A stretch of 64,000 nt of DNA from Byssochlamys sp. IMV 00236 (lineage: Eukaryota > Ascomycota > Eurotiomycetes > Eurotiales > Thermoascaceae). A program made the position numbers and the translations under genes. Shown here piece after piece: positions 45,850 through 58,553 of the stretch. Where the stretch lies: NCBI GenBank assembly GCA_001931875.2, contig MSJH02000815.1, positions 458,947 to 522,946 of the forward strand, given 5' to 3'. Each line of letters starts with the position of its first letter. The stretch's first letter is position 1. The notes beneath the pieces were generated by a model. That model had not been told where the DNA came from and searched no databases. It saw only the letters and a program-made list of their open reading frames with translations.

Positions 45850-46408
45850 GGTGAGCGAGTGTGGGATAGGTAGGTACTTAAACTCGCAGAGTGATCGTAA
45901 GTATTCGACAGTGAGTCAGAGCTTTAGTCCCAGTTAATAATAATACGCGGACTCAGATGACTGTATACTCTACTCTAGTATACAAAGTATTAGTACCTTA
46001 TCCACCAGGAGAAGCGAAGGACGAGAAGAGACTAAAGTGGCGGAACCGGGGCTAGAATCGCGGAAAGTTTAAAAAAAAAGCCCAGCCGGTATCGGGATCA
46101 GAAATTCACCGATTGGGCGCGATGCCAAGACTGCGATTATCTACTATACAATTTGAATCTATATTTTCAGTGAAATTGATCTAATTTAATGTTCTCCGTG
46201 TTCTATTGAACATGATGGAGAGTAGTGTTGTCTTTTTTTGAGGACTCGAATTGATTAGGGAGTATATCTAGCAAATGGCGTCCGAGGCCTAAAGTATAGT
46301 ATGTACTCTACTCTATCCATCAGGCCCAGCTTTTCCATCCCTGCACCTAATCTATGTATTAAATTAGTAATAGCTAGGAAAGAGGATATCATTATTTATT
46401 ATCATAAC

Positions 46409-48277
46409 TTATGGCGTAGCCCTACGCTTCCGCCTACTGGCACCCTTCCATTGCAACAGCATGATCGGCAACACGCTGACAACGGCCACGAGACCAGCAA
46501 TCAGACCGGCGGAACCTCTCAGTCCCAGATTCGTAAACATATCCGGGAACCAGAAGGGGCCGATAAAACCCCATATTTGGCGAATAAGTGTGATAAAGAC
46601 CCCGACAGATGCAGAGTGTTGTGGATGGCAGTCGATGGCGTCTGAAGAAACTCGAGTTAGCATGAATGGCTGTTCAACCAGTTCTGGGAATCGACAACAT
46701 GAAAGCGTACATGTAATTAAAACAGTGGTGGTGACCTGGTTCCCAAATGCTGCAATTCCAATACCGATAAGAGGAGTCACGTCCCAATGCATCGGCACTG
46801 CCCGGTCGATCTGAACGCAGAATACAACCATCCCCACAATAACACAGATAAAGCCCAGGTATGAACTCCAGAGACGATACTCGGAATGCGGCCGTCGTCC
46901 TTGCAGCTGCTTCGTGCGGCGATTCATCCAGAAATCGGAGAATGGCCCGCCGAATTGTTCGCCGATCACTGTTCTGGAAAAGAAATCAGACTCAGCCCGC
47001 GGACGTATGTACATACATAAGATACAGACGGCCAAACTTACCCAATGATAATCCCCAGAAACTGCAGCCCGATCTGCTGCGGGTTGAACTGGAATTTCTC
47101 CTGGAAAAGCTGCGGGATCTCGACCGTCCCAAGGACGCATGCAAACGCAAACACAACCGCATGGCTGATGGTCGGTATGAGAACGTCGCTGTAGCGCGCA
47201 AAGAGCAGTGGCTGGTAGAAATCAGCCAGCGATAACGGGGTGGGATCGATTCGTCGGAACTGAAGGTATTCCGCCTTGAAGGTGCTGACACCCGGCGCGC
47301 TCTCTCGAACGTATCTGGTTTCAGGACCGAAGAATAAGTATCCGAAGAACTGGACAGCGTTAACAATGGCGAAGATCCAGTAGACCCATTTCCACCCGAC
47401 GTGATACGTCACGAAACCCATGATGAATGGCCCAGTGGGAGGTCCTAGGGTGACCAGCAGCCTGCAGCAACCCTCAGTCAGCATACAGATCCAACCAGCA
47501 AGCATGAAGTAACAACATACGTCCAAAGACCCATCTTCTGACCACGCTCATGCTGGAAGAACATTTCCGTCACCACTGCTGAGCCAATACCGATTGGCGG
47601 GCTGATAAAGATAGCCACCAGGATGCGACAAGCCATCATCGATCCATAGCTCTTACTCTCCGCGCATCCGATGTTGCATATGGCCGCACATAAAGTTGAA
47701 ATAAGCCATACCGGCCGCCGGCCAAAACGGTTAGATATGGGCTTCCAGACCAAGGGCGAGACTCCCAGAAACAAGATCTGAGATTGATCCTGTTAGAATG
47801 TCGTGTAACCGCCTCTCAGAGAACAGAAATCATACCTGCACAGACGTATAATACGAGGCATCTTGCAGGGAGACATGAAACATCTCAGCGAACGATTGAT
47901 AGGCTGGGATGACGCCGGAGGCGATGAAGGTTGTTATCAGCGCATGGAACGCGACCAGGCTCAGGTTCATGTGTTTCTACAGCACGCTGTCAGTGACGGT
48001 CCTCGAGCCAATATGAAGACAAGATAATGGCTTCTTCTACCTTCCAACTCGGCCAATTGAGAGGATCCGCCGCAGAGGCCGACGGGAATGGGCTGAGCTC
48101 CAATGTCCCATGACGCTGCAGTATGTATTCTCTGTGCTCGAGCGATATGTTGAGGTCTCGTTTCTCCTCGAGATCAACCATTCCGGAAGTATATTTCGTG
48201 TCTGCTGCCCCGTCGTGGCTGGACCTAACTCCGCCGTCCAAGACGCCTGCTTGGCCCTCTGTACGAGCTGCAGCCAT
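46409..48277 (-). CDS. MFS transporter, DHA1-type drug:proton antiporter-like
   Basis: Six exons (48041-48277, 47836-47976, 47521-47777, 47042-47461, 46711-46973, 46409-46641), 516 residues. A cytosolic N-terminus includes RHGTLELSPFPSASAADPLNWP, typical of DHA1 fungal transporters, and then about 12 hydrophobic segments. The loop 2-3 signature ISNRFGRRPVWL is the MFS hallmark (GxxxDRxGRR-like), and helix 5 has LGPPTGPFIMGF (antiporter motif C-like). It ends with a basic tail, SRRKRRATP. Substrate unknown: related fungal proteins export drugs or import polyamines and choline (Hol1-like). The right-hand neighbour is a second MFS transporter in the same orientation. No regulatory site recognised. 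Confidence 0.88.
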
Positions 48278-49434
48278 CTTCCCTCTCTGCCTGGGACAAG
48301 CGACACTGCGACAGTGACTTGACTCGCGTGGGGACCGTCAACTTTATAATGGATAGGGACGTTCCACCACAGAGAGTGGAGGCAAGATACGCAGACACGG
48401 GCCCTATCACTACGGAAGTTTGCGGAGGAGGCCACTAACGGCCTGAAGCTAGGATATGGATTGGATAGATAATCACGGCTGGCGGTAAATAATCCACCGT
48501 GAAAAGGTACCTTAAACAGCATGGGAAACTATCAGATCTACACAATCCACGCTTCTCGACCAATGAGTCCCTCAGGAGGAAATGCTCTGTCAGTTACAAT
48601 CGCAATCAATCACCCACAGCATAATATATGACAGGTAAAACTGAAATCTTTGCAGACATTGTGCTTGTGCATTTTGACTTGACGCGTGGACTTGTCGTCT
48701 GCTGGATCCACCGTGGCCGATTAGACCGATTCTTCATTGTTACAAGTTGCCACGGGACGATCTCATCAGGCCCACTGGAGATCATCATCCCGTCTTGGGA
48801 ACGTTGACAGGAATGAGGATGACAACGCAGGTAGGATAGTTATTCAACGCTGAGAGAATAGATGTCCTCCAATGGTCTCATGAACCATTGTATATGGTTC
48901 TTAGATCCATTCCTACACAGAATTGGCTAGATACAGCGGGTTTATCGTCCGTGTTTCAATGATGCTTGCAAAAGACGGTGGGAAGCTAAAAAAAATTCTA
49001 AATCAAGGTGATAATCTTGGCATTTTCCCGCGAATTTTATGTAAGCAAGCACCAGAAACAGTTATCTTGTTGTTCTGTGCTGGCAGGATATGCAAAGGGT
49101 GAAATCTATCTCGAAGAGGACAGTCGATGGAGACAATAGATACTACAGTAACAACGATCTATAAACCCCACGAGCAGAACTGGCTTCTCAAAGCTGCGCG
49201 TTGACCCACAGAGCTGGCGATCCGGTAGACATTCCGATCACGCAATAATCTGGGGATGTGCCGCTATATAGACTCCATCTCACTGCCAGACTACGTATTT
49301 ATTCATAGGCTGGGAGAATTCCTTCTCCAGATTAACAGGACAGTTGCCCAGATAGGAAGTACCCGACCTTACTCTGACATATCCGTTGAGTTATAAAATG
49401 GATCCAAAAACGCCTGCCACCCGTGCGAGATATT
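48278..49434. other. Intergenic between two tandem MFS genes
   Basis: About 1.15 kb; includes the promoter of the left MFS gene and the 3' end of the right one. No coding signal. Confidence 0.5.
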
Positions 49435-51356
49435 CTATGCCTCGCCTGATTCTCGCTCAGGAACGCTATCGGACCTACCAGAGGCCTCTTCCAAGTGACT
49501 CTCTGGTGCATTCCACCCGGTCCCTGCCTGCAAAACAGTCATGGCAAAGGCAAGTGCACTACCAGCCAAGAACAAGGTTTTCAGAGCCTCCTCGTAGCTG
49601 TGTATGGCAACTTGCTTCTCCAGACCATTTAGAGCTCGGACGAATGCTGGACCTCCAACCAATTGGCGGACCAGATCTGGCCGGTATATCCCATTGTTCG
49701 CAAAGCCAGTCTCCAGACTTCTCTTCAACACACGAGTAAAGAGGCCCCCTCCAACAGCGGAGCCCACGCTTCCGGCTAAGCCACGGAACAATGCAACAAG
49801 GGAAGTCACGATATAGTGTACATCTGGTGTCGTAAGATGCAGAACATGCGACAGCGTATAGTTAAGCAGCGCCCCAGTGCAGGCACCATTGAAGAAAGTG
49901 GCAGCCACATACATGGCCGCGTTAGAAGTTGATGTGGAAAGTGGTGTGAGTGCAAGCAATGCGAGGGTAAATAGAAGGTATATTATCAAACACGAACTGC
50001 GATTTTGTCAACATTTTTCTCATCGGGGAATATCAGCGAACATGGGCGTACATATAATAACTTCCTGCTTTCCGAATGTGGATCCATCCAACGAGCAGAC
50101 CTCCAAGGCCAAATCCGGCATTGGTAGGCACCAGTATTAAGCCTGCTGAAGCCGGTGACCAGCCTCGTACGGCGATGGCGTAGACAGGTGTGTAGAACAA
50201 AACGGCCCAGCGGGCTACCATCACACCAGACCCTGCAAAACAGGTCAAGAGGACACTGCGTGTTTTGAGTACGGTCACCGGGATAATGGGCTCGGTGCTA
50301 TACTTTGACTCCACGAACAGAAACGAGACAAATAGTAGGGCTCCAAGGATGAGTGGCGTGATAGGGATGTCGGTCGACGACAGACTAAACAGTAGAAGAA
50401 CTAGCGAGCCAGTCTGCAATGCGTTGTAAGTGACTTGCGACCTGGTTATAAGCAAGATGATACATACGAATGTCAAGATACCAAGATAGTCAACGCGAGC
50501 CAGGCTCTGTAGCAATGAACTTTTCGAAGGATCTGCTGAATCGCGAGGTGGTATTGCCAGAAATAGAAGAAGCCCTGTCACAAGAGAAACTGGCGCTTGG
50601 ATCCAATAGATGCATCGCTAGGGGATTCCCAAAATCAGCATTTCTTCAGGATAACCTTTGCAGCTTCGTGACTCACCCATCCAAAATGTGGAGTAACAGC
50701 CCCTGCAAGAACCGCTCCAGAAGCAACGCCCGTGGTGAAACCAGCATTAACCATCCCAATAAACAGGCCCCTGCGTTTCTTGCTTGACAATTCCAGTACC
50801 AAGATTATTGATGTGGCCATGATTCCTGCGCCGCCACCACCTGTAACAACGCGTCCCAGCAGAAACACCCAAAGCGTCTTCGCCAGTGAGGTAATAAGGA
50901 GCCCAATTGCCATGACGATAGAGGACCCTAGAATATAGTTTCGAGGCGAGAAGATCTGAGACAATCGGCCGCCCAGAGGGGTGATGCTAGACATGGCAAT
51001 CTAGAACTGTCAGAAAGAGCTCAACTAAGTAAATAATCGTACGGGTCTACCAGAAAAGATGATGTAAACCACGTCACTTCTGAGAAGGCATCCAAATCCG
51101 CTGCGATGTCTGATTGCGTCGTGGTGATCATCGAAATGTTCGTCGCTACCCCTGTTAGATCCACAGCACGACGAATCACACATTAAACAAGAGCTTTACC
51201 TTGAATGAAAATAAGAATTCCCATCAGAATAATTATTGATAACGTCCGCACGACTGCCATACGCCCGTCTTGCTTGTTATCAATCTCTGCATCGGGAGTC
51301 GCCAGCAAAGGCGTGTTCTCCGTGGTCGAAGCATCCTCTCGTCCTCCTATTGTCAT
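49435..51356 (-). CDS. MFS transporter of DHA2 type, vacuolar amino-acid permease-like (Vba/Fnx family)
   Basis: Six exons (51200-51356, 51051-51151, 50677-51000, 50468-50617, 50052-50413, 49435-49996), 551 residues. Helix 1-2 region reads TNISMITTTQSDIAADLDAF then EVTWFTSSFLIA and LGGRLSQIFSPRNYI, which resembles the Vba/Fnx group of vacuolar basic amino-acid transporters. A glycine-rich GRVVTGGGGAGIMATSIILV and SKKRRGLFIGMVN (loop 4-5) support DHA2, with about 14 hydrophobic segments. Start taken at MTIGGREDAST rather than a Met 36 codons upstream, since the N-terminal acidic/Ser-rich stretch is standard. Alternatives are multidrug exporters of the same class. All five splice joints preserve frame. 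Confidence 0.87.
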
Positions 51357-51469
51357 CTTGAAATTAAAATTCCGACCAACTGGCCTTGAAATTGTGAGCA
51401 AAAAGAAGGTAGAAGCATTGGGATAACAGGGCGGAAGTTGTGGAGTTGAACTGCCTGGGAGCATTTATA

Positions 51470-52740
51470 ATCTCGCTATCACGGAGATAACAATCGGGAA
51501 TCTCCGCGTTCATCTCTGCGGTCACGTGGGTGAGTTCTACATCATGTATTTCAAAAAATGATGTGTTTTCTGATAGAATCTAGAAACTCTAGAGAGTTGT
51601 ATAATGTGATAGTCTACTATCTCGGTACTTGAATGGTATCTGATGAAGAAATACCTACGTTAAGCCCATTATGTACTCTAGAGGTAACTAGTTATATATT
51701 TTAACACACAGACCCGGTTTTCCAAGTTGGTTATAAAAGTCATATAAGCCAAATGAGTTATCTATTTAATGAACAGGACACCTGAAGGTCGTATCAAACT
51801 ACATTGATAGACCGAAGCATCCTGAAGCTTGGATTATTTAGCAAGCTCAGGCTAACTATTTATCCCTGTGATAGGACTTTGGCACGGAAAGCATTGGGGG
51901 AAAACGTAGGTAGGAAGTCTCCCAGACTGTCCAAGGTAGCTGGGAAAATCTAGGAACTAAGCTTATATTAAATCCCTACTTAGAGGACGAAAATAATCTG
52001 GTAGATCATACGTCGCTAAAAGAATCTGTTGTAAATAGCGGCAGTTGAGTGGTCTTGTATATGCGTGTAAAGTTCTAAGCGCCGAAACAAGTATCCAGTT
52101 GTTAGTGTCGAAGCACAAAGGCCCCAGCACATACCTCATTACCTGAATATGAGATCTCAGATACACGGCTTGATCCGAATTCCTTAACAAGATATTCATG
52201 ATCTAGAATTATTTATTCAATTGATGCTTAGGCATACGCTATATCTCCTATGTCTTCTGGCCGTCAAGTAAGCACTGCAGATAGGATATAGTATTTTCTT
52301 GGCTAAAGTGATTGGCATCTAATAGATTGACGGAGGATTTGGAATATGAAATAAAAACAGTCTTTAGGTTCTATGGTTCAAGCTGTAGCTATTGTAGACT
52401 TAAGGATGTTATGCGTGATATCTTACAACGAAACCGTACAGCTCGTACTGCTGCCGGGTTCGTGAGACATTTTTAATGTCTTTAAATAAGCGGTCTCTTT
52501 ACTGTCACTAGTGATTTCCACTGAAGGTATACTATGTGAGGACTCCACGGTAAACTGAACAAGGATCTTGAATAGTCTAAACCGATTGCTACCTATTGGA
52601 TAGCTTAAGTGATAACTATCGACGAGGGTGGAATTTGATCCATCCATCGGAAGAAAAAATACAAGATGCACTAAAAATAGTAATATGTACAATATCAGGA
52701 AGTTGGATTAGATAGACTCCTGTCTGACTGTTTCCTTGAC
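51470..52740. other. AT-rich gene-free stretch
   Basis: About 1.3 kb of AT-rich DNA between the second MFS gene and the peroxidase. It contains a copy of the palindrome TAACTAGTTA (51685-51694). No coding gene seen; could be decayed transposon or simple intergenic sequence. Confidence 0.5.
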
Positions 52741-52758
52741 ATTCGACTCTCAGGGGAA

Positions 52759-54464
52759 TTAGAAGGCAGCGTTGGCCATCTTGGCTCCAGGGAACTTGCC
52801 AATGAGAGCCGGGACGAGTTCCTGACCGTCCATGGTGAGGTCCTTGAAAGCCGGGCAGTTCAGGTTCAACAGAGGAGTCATGATAACATTCTCGAGAGCC
52901 TTCAGTGGACCTGCGAGAGTCCTGTAGAGCGTGGATAGAGAGTTGGGGCTAGCGAACTTGAGGACCTCCATGATCAGGCAGAGCAGATTGTTGCCCTGAA
53001 GCAAAGTTGTCGCGTTGAGGACACCGCCAGTGATGTCTCCTAGGTTGACGCCGGTGAAGCTGTTAACCGTACCGGTGTTGCCTCCGATGCTGTAATAGTG
53101 GATATCAGAACCTAGGAAATAGAATTCTTTTAGACATGAATCAGAGTCCACTTACCTGGCGAGTTCCGGGTACTGGACGAGGAAATCCAAAAGATCGACA
53201 TTCAGCTGCACCAGACCGTAGTCCAGCGGGGTCTTGTACCAGTTTTCGGGGATTCTCTCCCAGCCCTCCTTGTACGTGAAGTTACCCTCCTCGCCATAGA
53301 TAGCGAAGAAGTCCCGGACGATCTCCTTGGCTGTTACGCATCAGCTCCTGACCCTGGTCACTTACCCGCCATCAAAGGATAGTGACAACTTACTCAGAAC
53401 GCCTGTAGGGTTCTCCTCCGAGTGGTTGGCAAATAGACGGAGAGGGAAAATGTATCCTGCATTTCGAGCGATGGTTCCAGTGACAGGACCATAGTAGAAG
53501 TTGGGGTTCGTCTTGATAGATTCGTCAAAGCGGATTTTTGCTCGCTTGGCCATCAAATCCGTGCTGAACGTGCCGTCCTCCGACATCTCGTACCACTCCA
53601 TGAATTTATCCATGTTAAGTCTGTAGTTGTTGCCGGTCACGTAGGTATCGTCCCGAGTATTGGAAGAGTCCGCTTCGATGAAGTTATGAGAGCCGTTCAA
53701 GCCGCGGGGCTCGCCTGTCAGCCGGAGTTAGACCTCATAGAGGTTCGGTTCTAACAGAGATATTCCCATACCAAGCACACCACCCAGGTTATCAAGCAGG
53801 TTGTTAACGAGGGGAGTTATTCCTCCAATAGAGAAACTCGGGTTGAGTGACACGACATCGCCCGTCCACACAGTACCCATGATTCCGAGGACAGAGGCGA
53901 GATCTACCCCCATTCCGTATACTATTCCAAACGTCAACCATCCCTGTTCCTCCAAGGCATATTAAGATTGTATAGGACTGACCCTTGTTGATCGCGGGAA
54001 CGACATCAACAAACTTCCGAATCCGTCAGCAATGGACAATTCCTCTATAGCTTGTTCAAAAGGCTCTTACCGAAACGACTCCATTGCGTGGGATATAGCC
54101 ATGGTTCGCGAGAGCATTGAGACCAGGGCATGGTCCACGCTGGTCGCCAGCCTCAAAGTTGGGCGGCTGGAATGCGTGTTTGCCAGTCACTACTTGCTAT
54201 CAGAGAAGCGGCCATGTAGGATTACAACTATAGAACGGACTTACAATCGACAGGTTCTCTGAGAGAATTAATCAAGAATCGTTTATCCAACTTCTCCTTC
54301 ACCTGGGCCTGGATATCCGCATAGGGGCAACGTTTGGCAGCTGCAAGTCCACTGCTGGAACCTGACATCAGTTTCGCCATATTTTCTGCTGTTGGCATGG
54401 CACCGACAACGGAGGCACCGGCGCCCAAAAGCGTCAGTGACAAGAAGGAATCCCAAACCCTCAT
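52759..54464 (-). CDS. Secreted heme-thiolate peroxidase (chloroperoxidase/unspecific peroxygenase family)
   Basis: Seven exons (54245-54464, 54071-54189, 53983-54013, 53772-53921, 53394-53714, 53156-53330, 52759-53089), 448 residues. A signal peptide (MRVWDSFLSLTLLGAGASVVGA) leads to the peroxidase-2 signature GDQRGPCPGLNALANHGY with the proximal heme cysteine in PCP. The distal acid segment is HNFIEADSSNTRDD, which corresponds to the EGD/EHD-S motif of this family, with the acid-base Glu retained. The 31-base third exon was needed to keep frame. The protein uses hydrogen peroxide to halogenate, peroxidise or oxygenate organic substrates and resembles the long fungal proteins of the family, including those of sterigmatocystin and aflatoxin clusters. 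The exact substrate cannot be deduced. It lies 2.4 kb from the CFEM receptor on the opposite strand. Confidence 0.9.
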
Positions 54465-56889
54465 GATTGATGATGTGATCCGTTTCCCGTCTAAGGCGAA
54501 GATTATCTATATGAGCGACAAAAAATATCCCGACTCTCTCCAAAAAAAGAACGACTAGGTGAGTATGATGCTTTCAACGAATGGACGCCTGCCGGCAATG
54601 CACAAGAGATTGCTCTTTCGAACGAGAGGGTATTCGAAGAGTTCTATTCTCTGTACAGATCAACACACATCGGACGATGAAGATTGGTAATGGAGGGCAT
54701 ATTAGTCGCCCCCTGCGCATGGACCTCAGTCTACGATCCCTATTCCTGATCCTCTCTCAGCGGTAGACTTCGATCTCATTGTTGCCGACTCAAGAAGCCA
54801 TGCGGACACAGCCACTACCACAGGTCTATAGAGCAACCCGCTGATGGGACCGCTAACGTCTAGTCGAGACATGACTGTTCTCGATAACTGTTGTTAGGTT
54901 TACGGAATGGCTTCCCCGGGTTTCTTCCCGCTCGAGTTGTCAATTTCATTCATAAGAGACGGGCGACCTTGTTACTGGTGTATGAGGGGGATCTCAATCG
55001 GATATTCCGCCCGTGTTAGAGGCATTGGATGGGCTCTTCTCTAGTACTCAATGTGTAGATCTGACCTTTTCTGGATGGCGCCGGCTTGTTTCCGCTCGAT
55101 TGACGGCCGCGCCAATGGTAGAGAACACTAGATAGAAGAAATAGGTTAGAGCCGAGCTTCGGGGTCTTAGCCCTCAGCCAAATCCTGAAGTCTGGAAATG
55201 AGCGGGATATCTCCACCGCTGAAGAAGAGCGGAGGTTATTACTAGTTCCATACACGGCGTTTTGACGCTTTGCCAAGGGTTGATCATCCCCACGATTCCA
55301 TTTGAGCAATAAGTCAGAACGAGGAGAAAATTTGAATTTCAATTGTAAATTCAATCTTCTTTGAATATTACTGGATCGAAATGGATAACTGATTCCGTCA
55401 CTTCTTACCCGAAATCATAAAAATCATAGCAACTACTCCAATATCCGTTGAACCCTCATATCGACACTTCTATTTCCCGGCTATTTAATCCACCGGTATT
55501 TATGGTCAAGCGTCATATCTCAAGGAGATCGTGCCCTGATCGCCATTGCCACGTTGTTTAGCATGGTGCCGAGTCCGCGGCCGGTGCGCAAACAGTCCCT
55601 GTAGCCAACTATTACTCCGTAATCGACGTCTGTGCTTTTTTTCTGCAGAAGCGGCAGTAGTCAACGGGGTCCGGATCGATTCCTACAGGGTAACTATTCC
55701 ACACTTCTGGGATTCTCGCCGTTCCTTTCCCATTCAGATCCAGGAGGTCAATTGAATTCAATTCATTTATGCATAAATAGCTTCCAGGGATTCTACCAGC
55801 TGGGAACCGGGGGTAGGTCTCTAGAACTGCCCGATACAGACATATAGAGTATACTTATCGTACTCTGCTCAACATTTGGGTTATCTTGCCAACTTGCAGA
55901 GTTGTTTCAGAAACGGACATGGGGTTCAGAAAGGATCCGTATCCATTTTTCGATAGTCTAACGAGTTTCCCTTATTGCGAACTACAGGGGAGCTTTCGGC
56001 CAAACGGATCGTAGTATACGATAGCTGAACGGCCTTCCAACCAGAGCATCTTTCGAAAGCTTTGCCAAGTACGAGATGCTCCTGAAGGCGCATGTTTCGT
56101 ATCTCAAGCCGAAAAGTTTCTGGAAGCTGTGGCTTCGACGGTGTGCTCAAACCCCCGGGATGTAGAGTACTGATATCTCCCGCGCGGCGGGAAGTATGAA
56201 GTCAACAATAATGCTGCTTGTTTACTGGACAGCTCTAGGCTATTCTTCATCTAATTCTTCAGGCAGGCCAGGGTCTTATTATTATCTTAATGTGATTCTG
56301 ATTATGTGGATTAGCGCTACGAGCCAGCTGCAGCCGTCAGGAGGCGTTTTGAGGCATCAAGATCCACAAGGGACGACGCTAGTTGGTCGACGAGATTCCG
56401 TTGAGAATCTGGGATCTGTCATGTAGATCCTAATCTTCTCCCAAGAGTCAAGAGCGATGCCAAAGACGTTTATGTGCGGAGCAGGTCGTTCGAGACTTGA
56501 TCACTGACTAAAGTGCTTCTGCATCTGGGTGATGCTAGTAGATCCTGTCCCAATCCGGTAGGGCAAAGAGATACTCTAGAGTTGAACTGCAAAAACGCTT
56601 GGTTCCGTCCGAAGGGCGTTGCCGCTTCTCAGGGATCTAGCAGTTCGTGACTGAGGAGAAGCTACTTCGAGCGAGTGTTTGACTACATATGCGATTAGTT
56701 AGCACATCATCTGTCCCTGATCAGGAAGTTGACCGTTGAGGACGCGTGAACCTGCAGGGCTGGATATGGACACTGATAGTTACCCCATGATCAGCAGAGA
56801 ATGATTGATAAGAACTCCAGCTCGCTATATTTGTGACCGACAGTCTAGAGCCACCGTTGAAGTGTCCGTCCGGCGCATTCTCCACGAAA
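54465..56889. other. Long divergent intergenic between peroxidase and CFEM receptor
   Basis: The two genes diverge, with 2.4 kb between start codons, so both promoters are here. Includes a TACTCCGTA word at 55613. Short frames inside lack motifs. No gene supported. Confidence 0.55.
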
Positions 56890-58553
56890 ATGAGGTTTCT
56901 CTGGACCGTGGCTGCGGCTGCAGCCCTCTTTACCACCGCAGTCCACGCGGACCTGAGCCAGCTCGCAGCCGTGCTACCAAAATGCGGCGTATGTTGTTCT
57001 GAATTCTGATTTATGCGCCAAAAGAAGAAAACTGACCGTGGCAGCTGGAATGTATGATGACGGAAATTCCGAAGTCCTCATGCGCACCAACAGACAGCGT
57101 ATGTGTATGCACCAATCCTCAGCTCAATGAGATGATTACTGCTTGTGTTATGCAAAGCTGCACAATCCGTGAAAGCTTGAGTATATCTACCATTCTTCAT
57201 TTAGCGCAGAGAAATACAGCTGACAAATTCCAGCGACCAAGAACGTCACCTCTACAGCTTGCGGTGCGCCGGTTCGGGACAAAAGCAAGGCCATCTCCAT
57301 CGCTGGTATCTTAGGCGGAGTGATTGCTCTTATAGCAGTACTTCTTCGTCTGACTGCTCGCTTGCCTCGATACGGCGGCGGATTCGGGCTGGACGATATC
57401 GCCATGATTGTGACAATGGTAAGAACTCATTGCTGATCAAGTGAAAGAAAGACATAAGCTGATTCCCTGGAAGCTTGTGGTGATACCACTGTCAGTACTT
57501 TCGGTACCTCGTAAGCAGTTCCCTATCAGATCTCGTCAGCCTTTGGAGATCCAGAAAAAAAAAGCTAATATGTGTTTGTTTTCAAGTCGCGAATGATGGA
57601 CTTGGGAAGGACATGTGGACAGTTCCGTTCGACAATATAACGAACATTCTCCACGTGAGCGACTTTTTTCTGATATATGTTTTAAAAGATGACATTAACC
57701 GATGACAGATTTATCTCTTCTCCGAGATTTTATATTTCAGCGCCCTCGCATTGACGAAGATATCCATTCTCTTCTTCTATCTCCGCATTTTCCCGAAGCA
57801 GTCCTTCCGCAGGCTGTGTTACATTGCTATCGGCCTTAATTTTTCCTACATCCTTACATTCGTGTGCGTCGCTGTGTTCCAGTGTCGGCCGATTAGGGCT
57901 GCCTGGTTGCGCTGGGACGGTTCTTACCCGGATAACTGCAACAACATCAACGGTCAAGGCTGGGCAGCCGCAGTGATTAATATGGTCTTCGATGTCATGG
58001 TCATGAGCTTGCCCCTTCACGAGCTTAGCCAGCTCGTCCTCTCACGTAAGAAGAAGGTCTTCGTGATGTTTATGTTCTGTCTGGGATTCTTGTAAGTTGC
58101 TGTTTCTGAAAAGACCCAAAGCAGCCTTATCGCTGACAGAAATGCCATAGCGTCACCATCGTTAGTATCATTCGACTCCAGTCACTCGTTGAGTTCGCTA
58201 CCACTTCGAACGTGACTTGTACGTGGCCTTCGCTCATTCTTCTAAACACACAGGATTCACTGACAATAATAGGGGATTACGTTGCGATCGGATACTGGAG
58301 TACGATCGAAGTACATGTTGGTGTGGTTTGTGCCTGCTTACCGGCTATCCGTTCGTTACTGTTGCATATTTTCCCCAGTGTTTTCAAATCGACCACAAAT
58401 GCGGCCTCCAAAGCTTCCATGTCTCACTCAGGAGCAGTCGGATCTCGATTGGATGGTAGGATCTCTCAAAGACCAAAGGAAGATGAGTCGGATTTTGTCC
58501 CCCTGGTGGATATGGACAACAGCAGCCAGGCTCATCTGGGCCACCATGTCTGA
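56890..58553 (+). CDS. CFEM-domain seven-transmembrane receptor (Pth11-like GPCR)
   Basis: Eight exons (56890-56988, 57045-57180, 57234-57418, 57474-57510, 57587-57654, 57709-58091, 58151-58218, 58273-58553), 418 residues. A signal peptide (MRFLWTVAAAAALFTTAVHA) is followed by a CFEM domain with eight cysteines (KCG, LECMM, SSC, DSVCVC, TACVMQSC, then TACG). A seven-helix integral membrane region follows, including LGGVIALIAVLLRLTARL, FYLRIFPKQSFR and YWSTIEVHVGVVCACLPAIR, a stretch conserved in the Pth11-like family. The C-terminal tail (about 70 residues) is polar. In plant pathogens Pth11 senses surface cues before infection; here ligand and pathway are unknown. Its neighbours are two secreted redox enzymes. 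Confidence 0.9.

Noticed and set aside
51470..52740. Repeat-induced point mutation (RIP) in the AT-rich stretch
   Set aside because: AT richness is visible, but RIP requires dinucleotide indices or comparison with an unmutated copy, which I cannot compute here.
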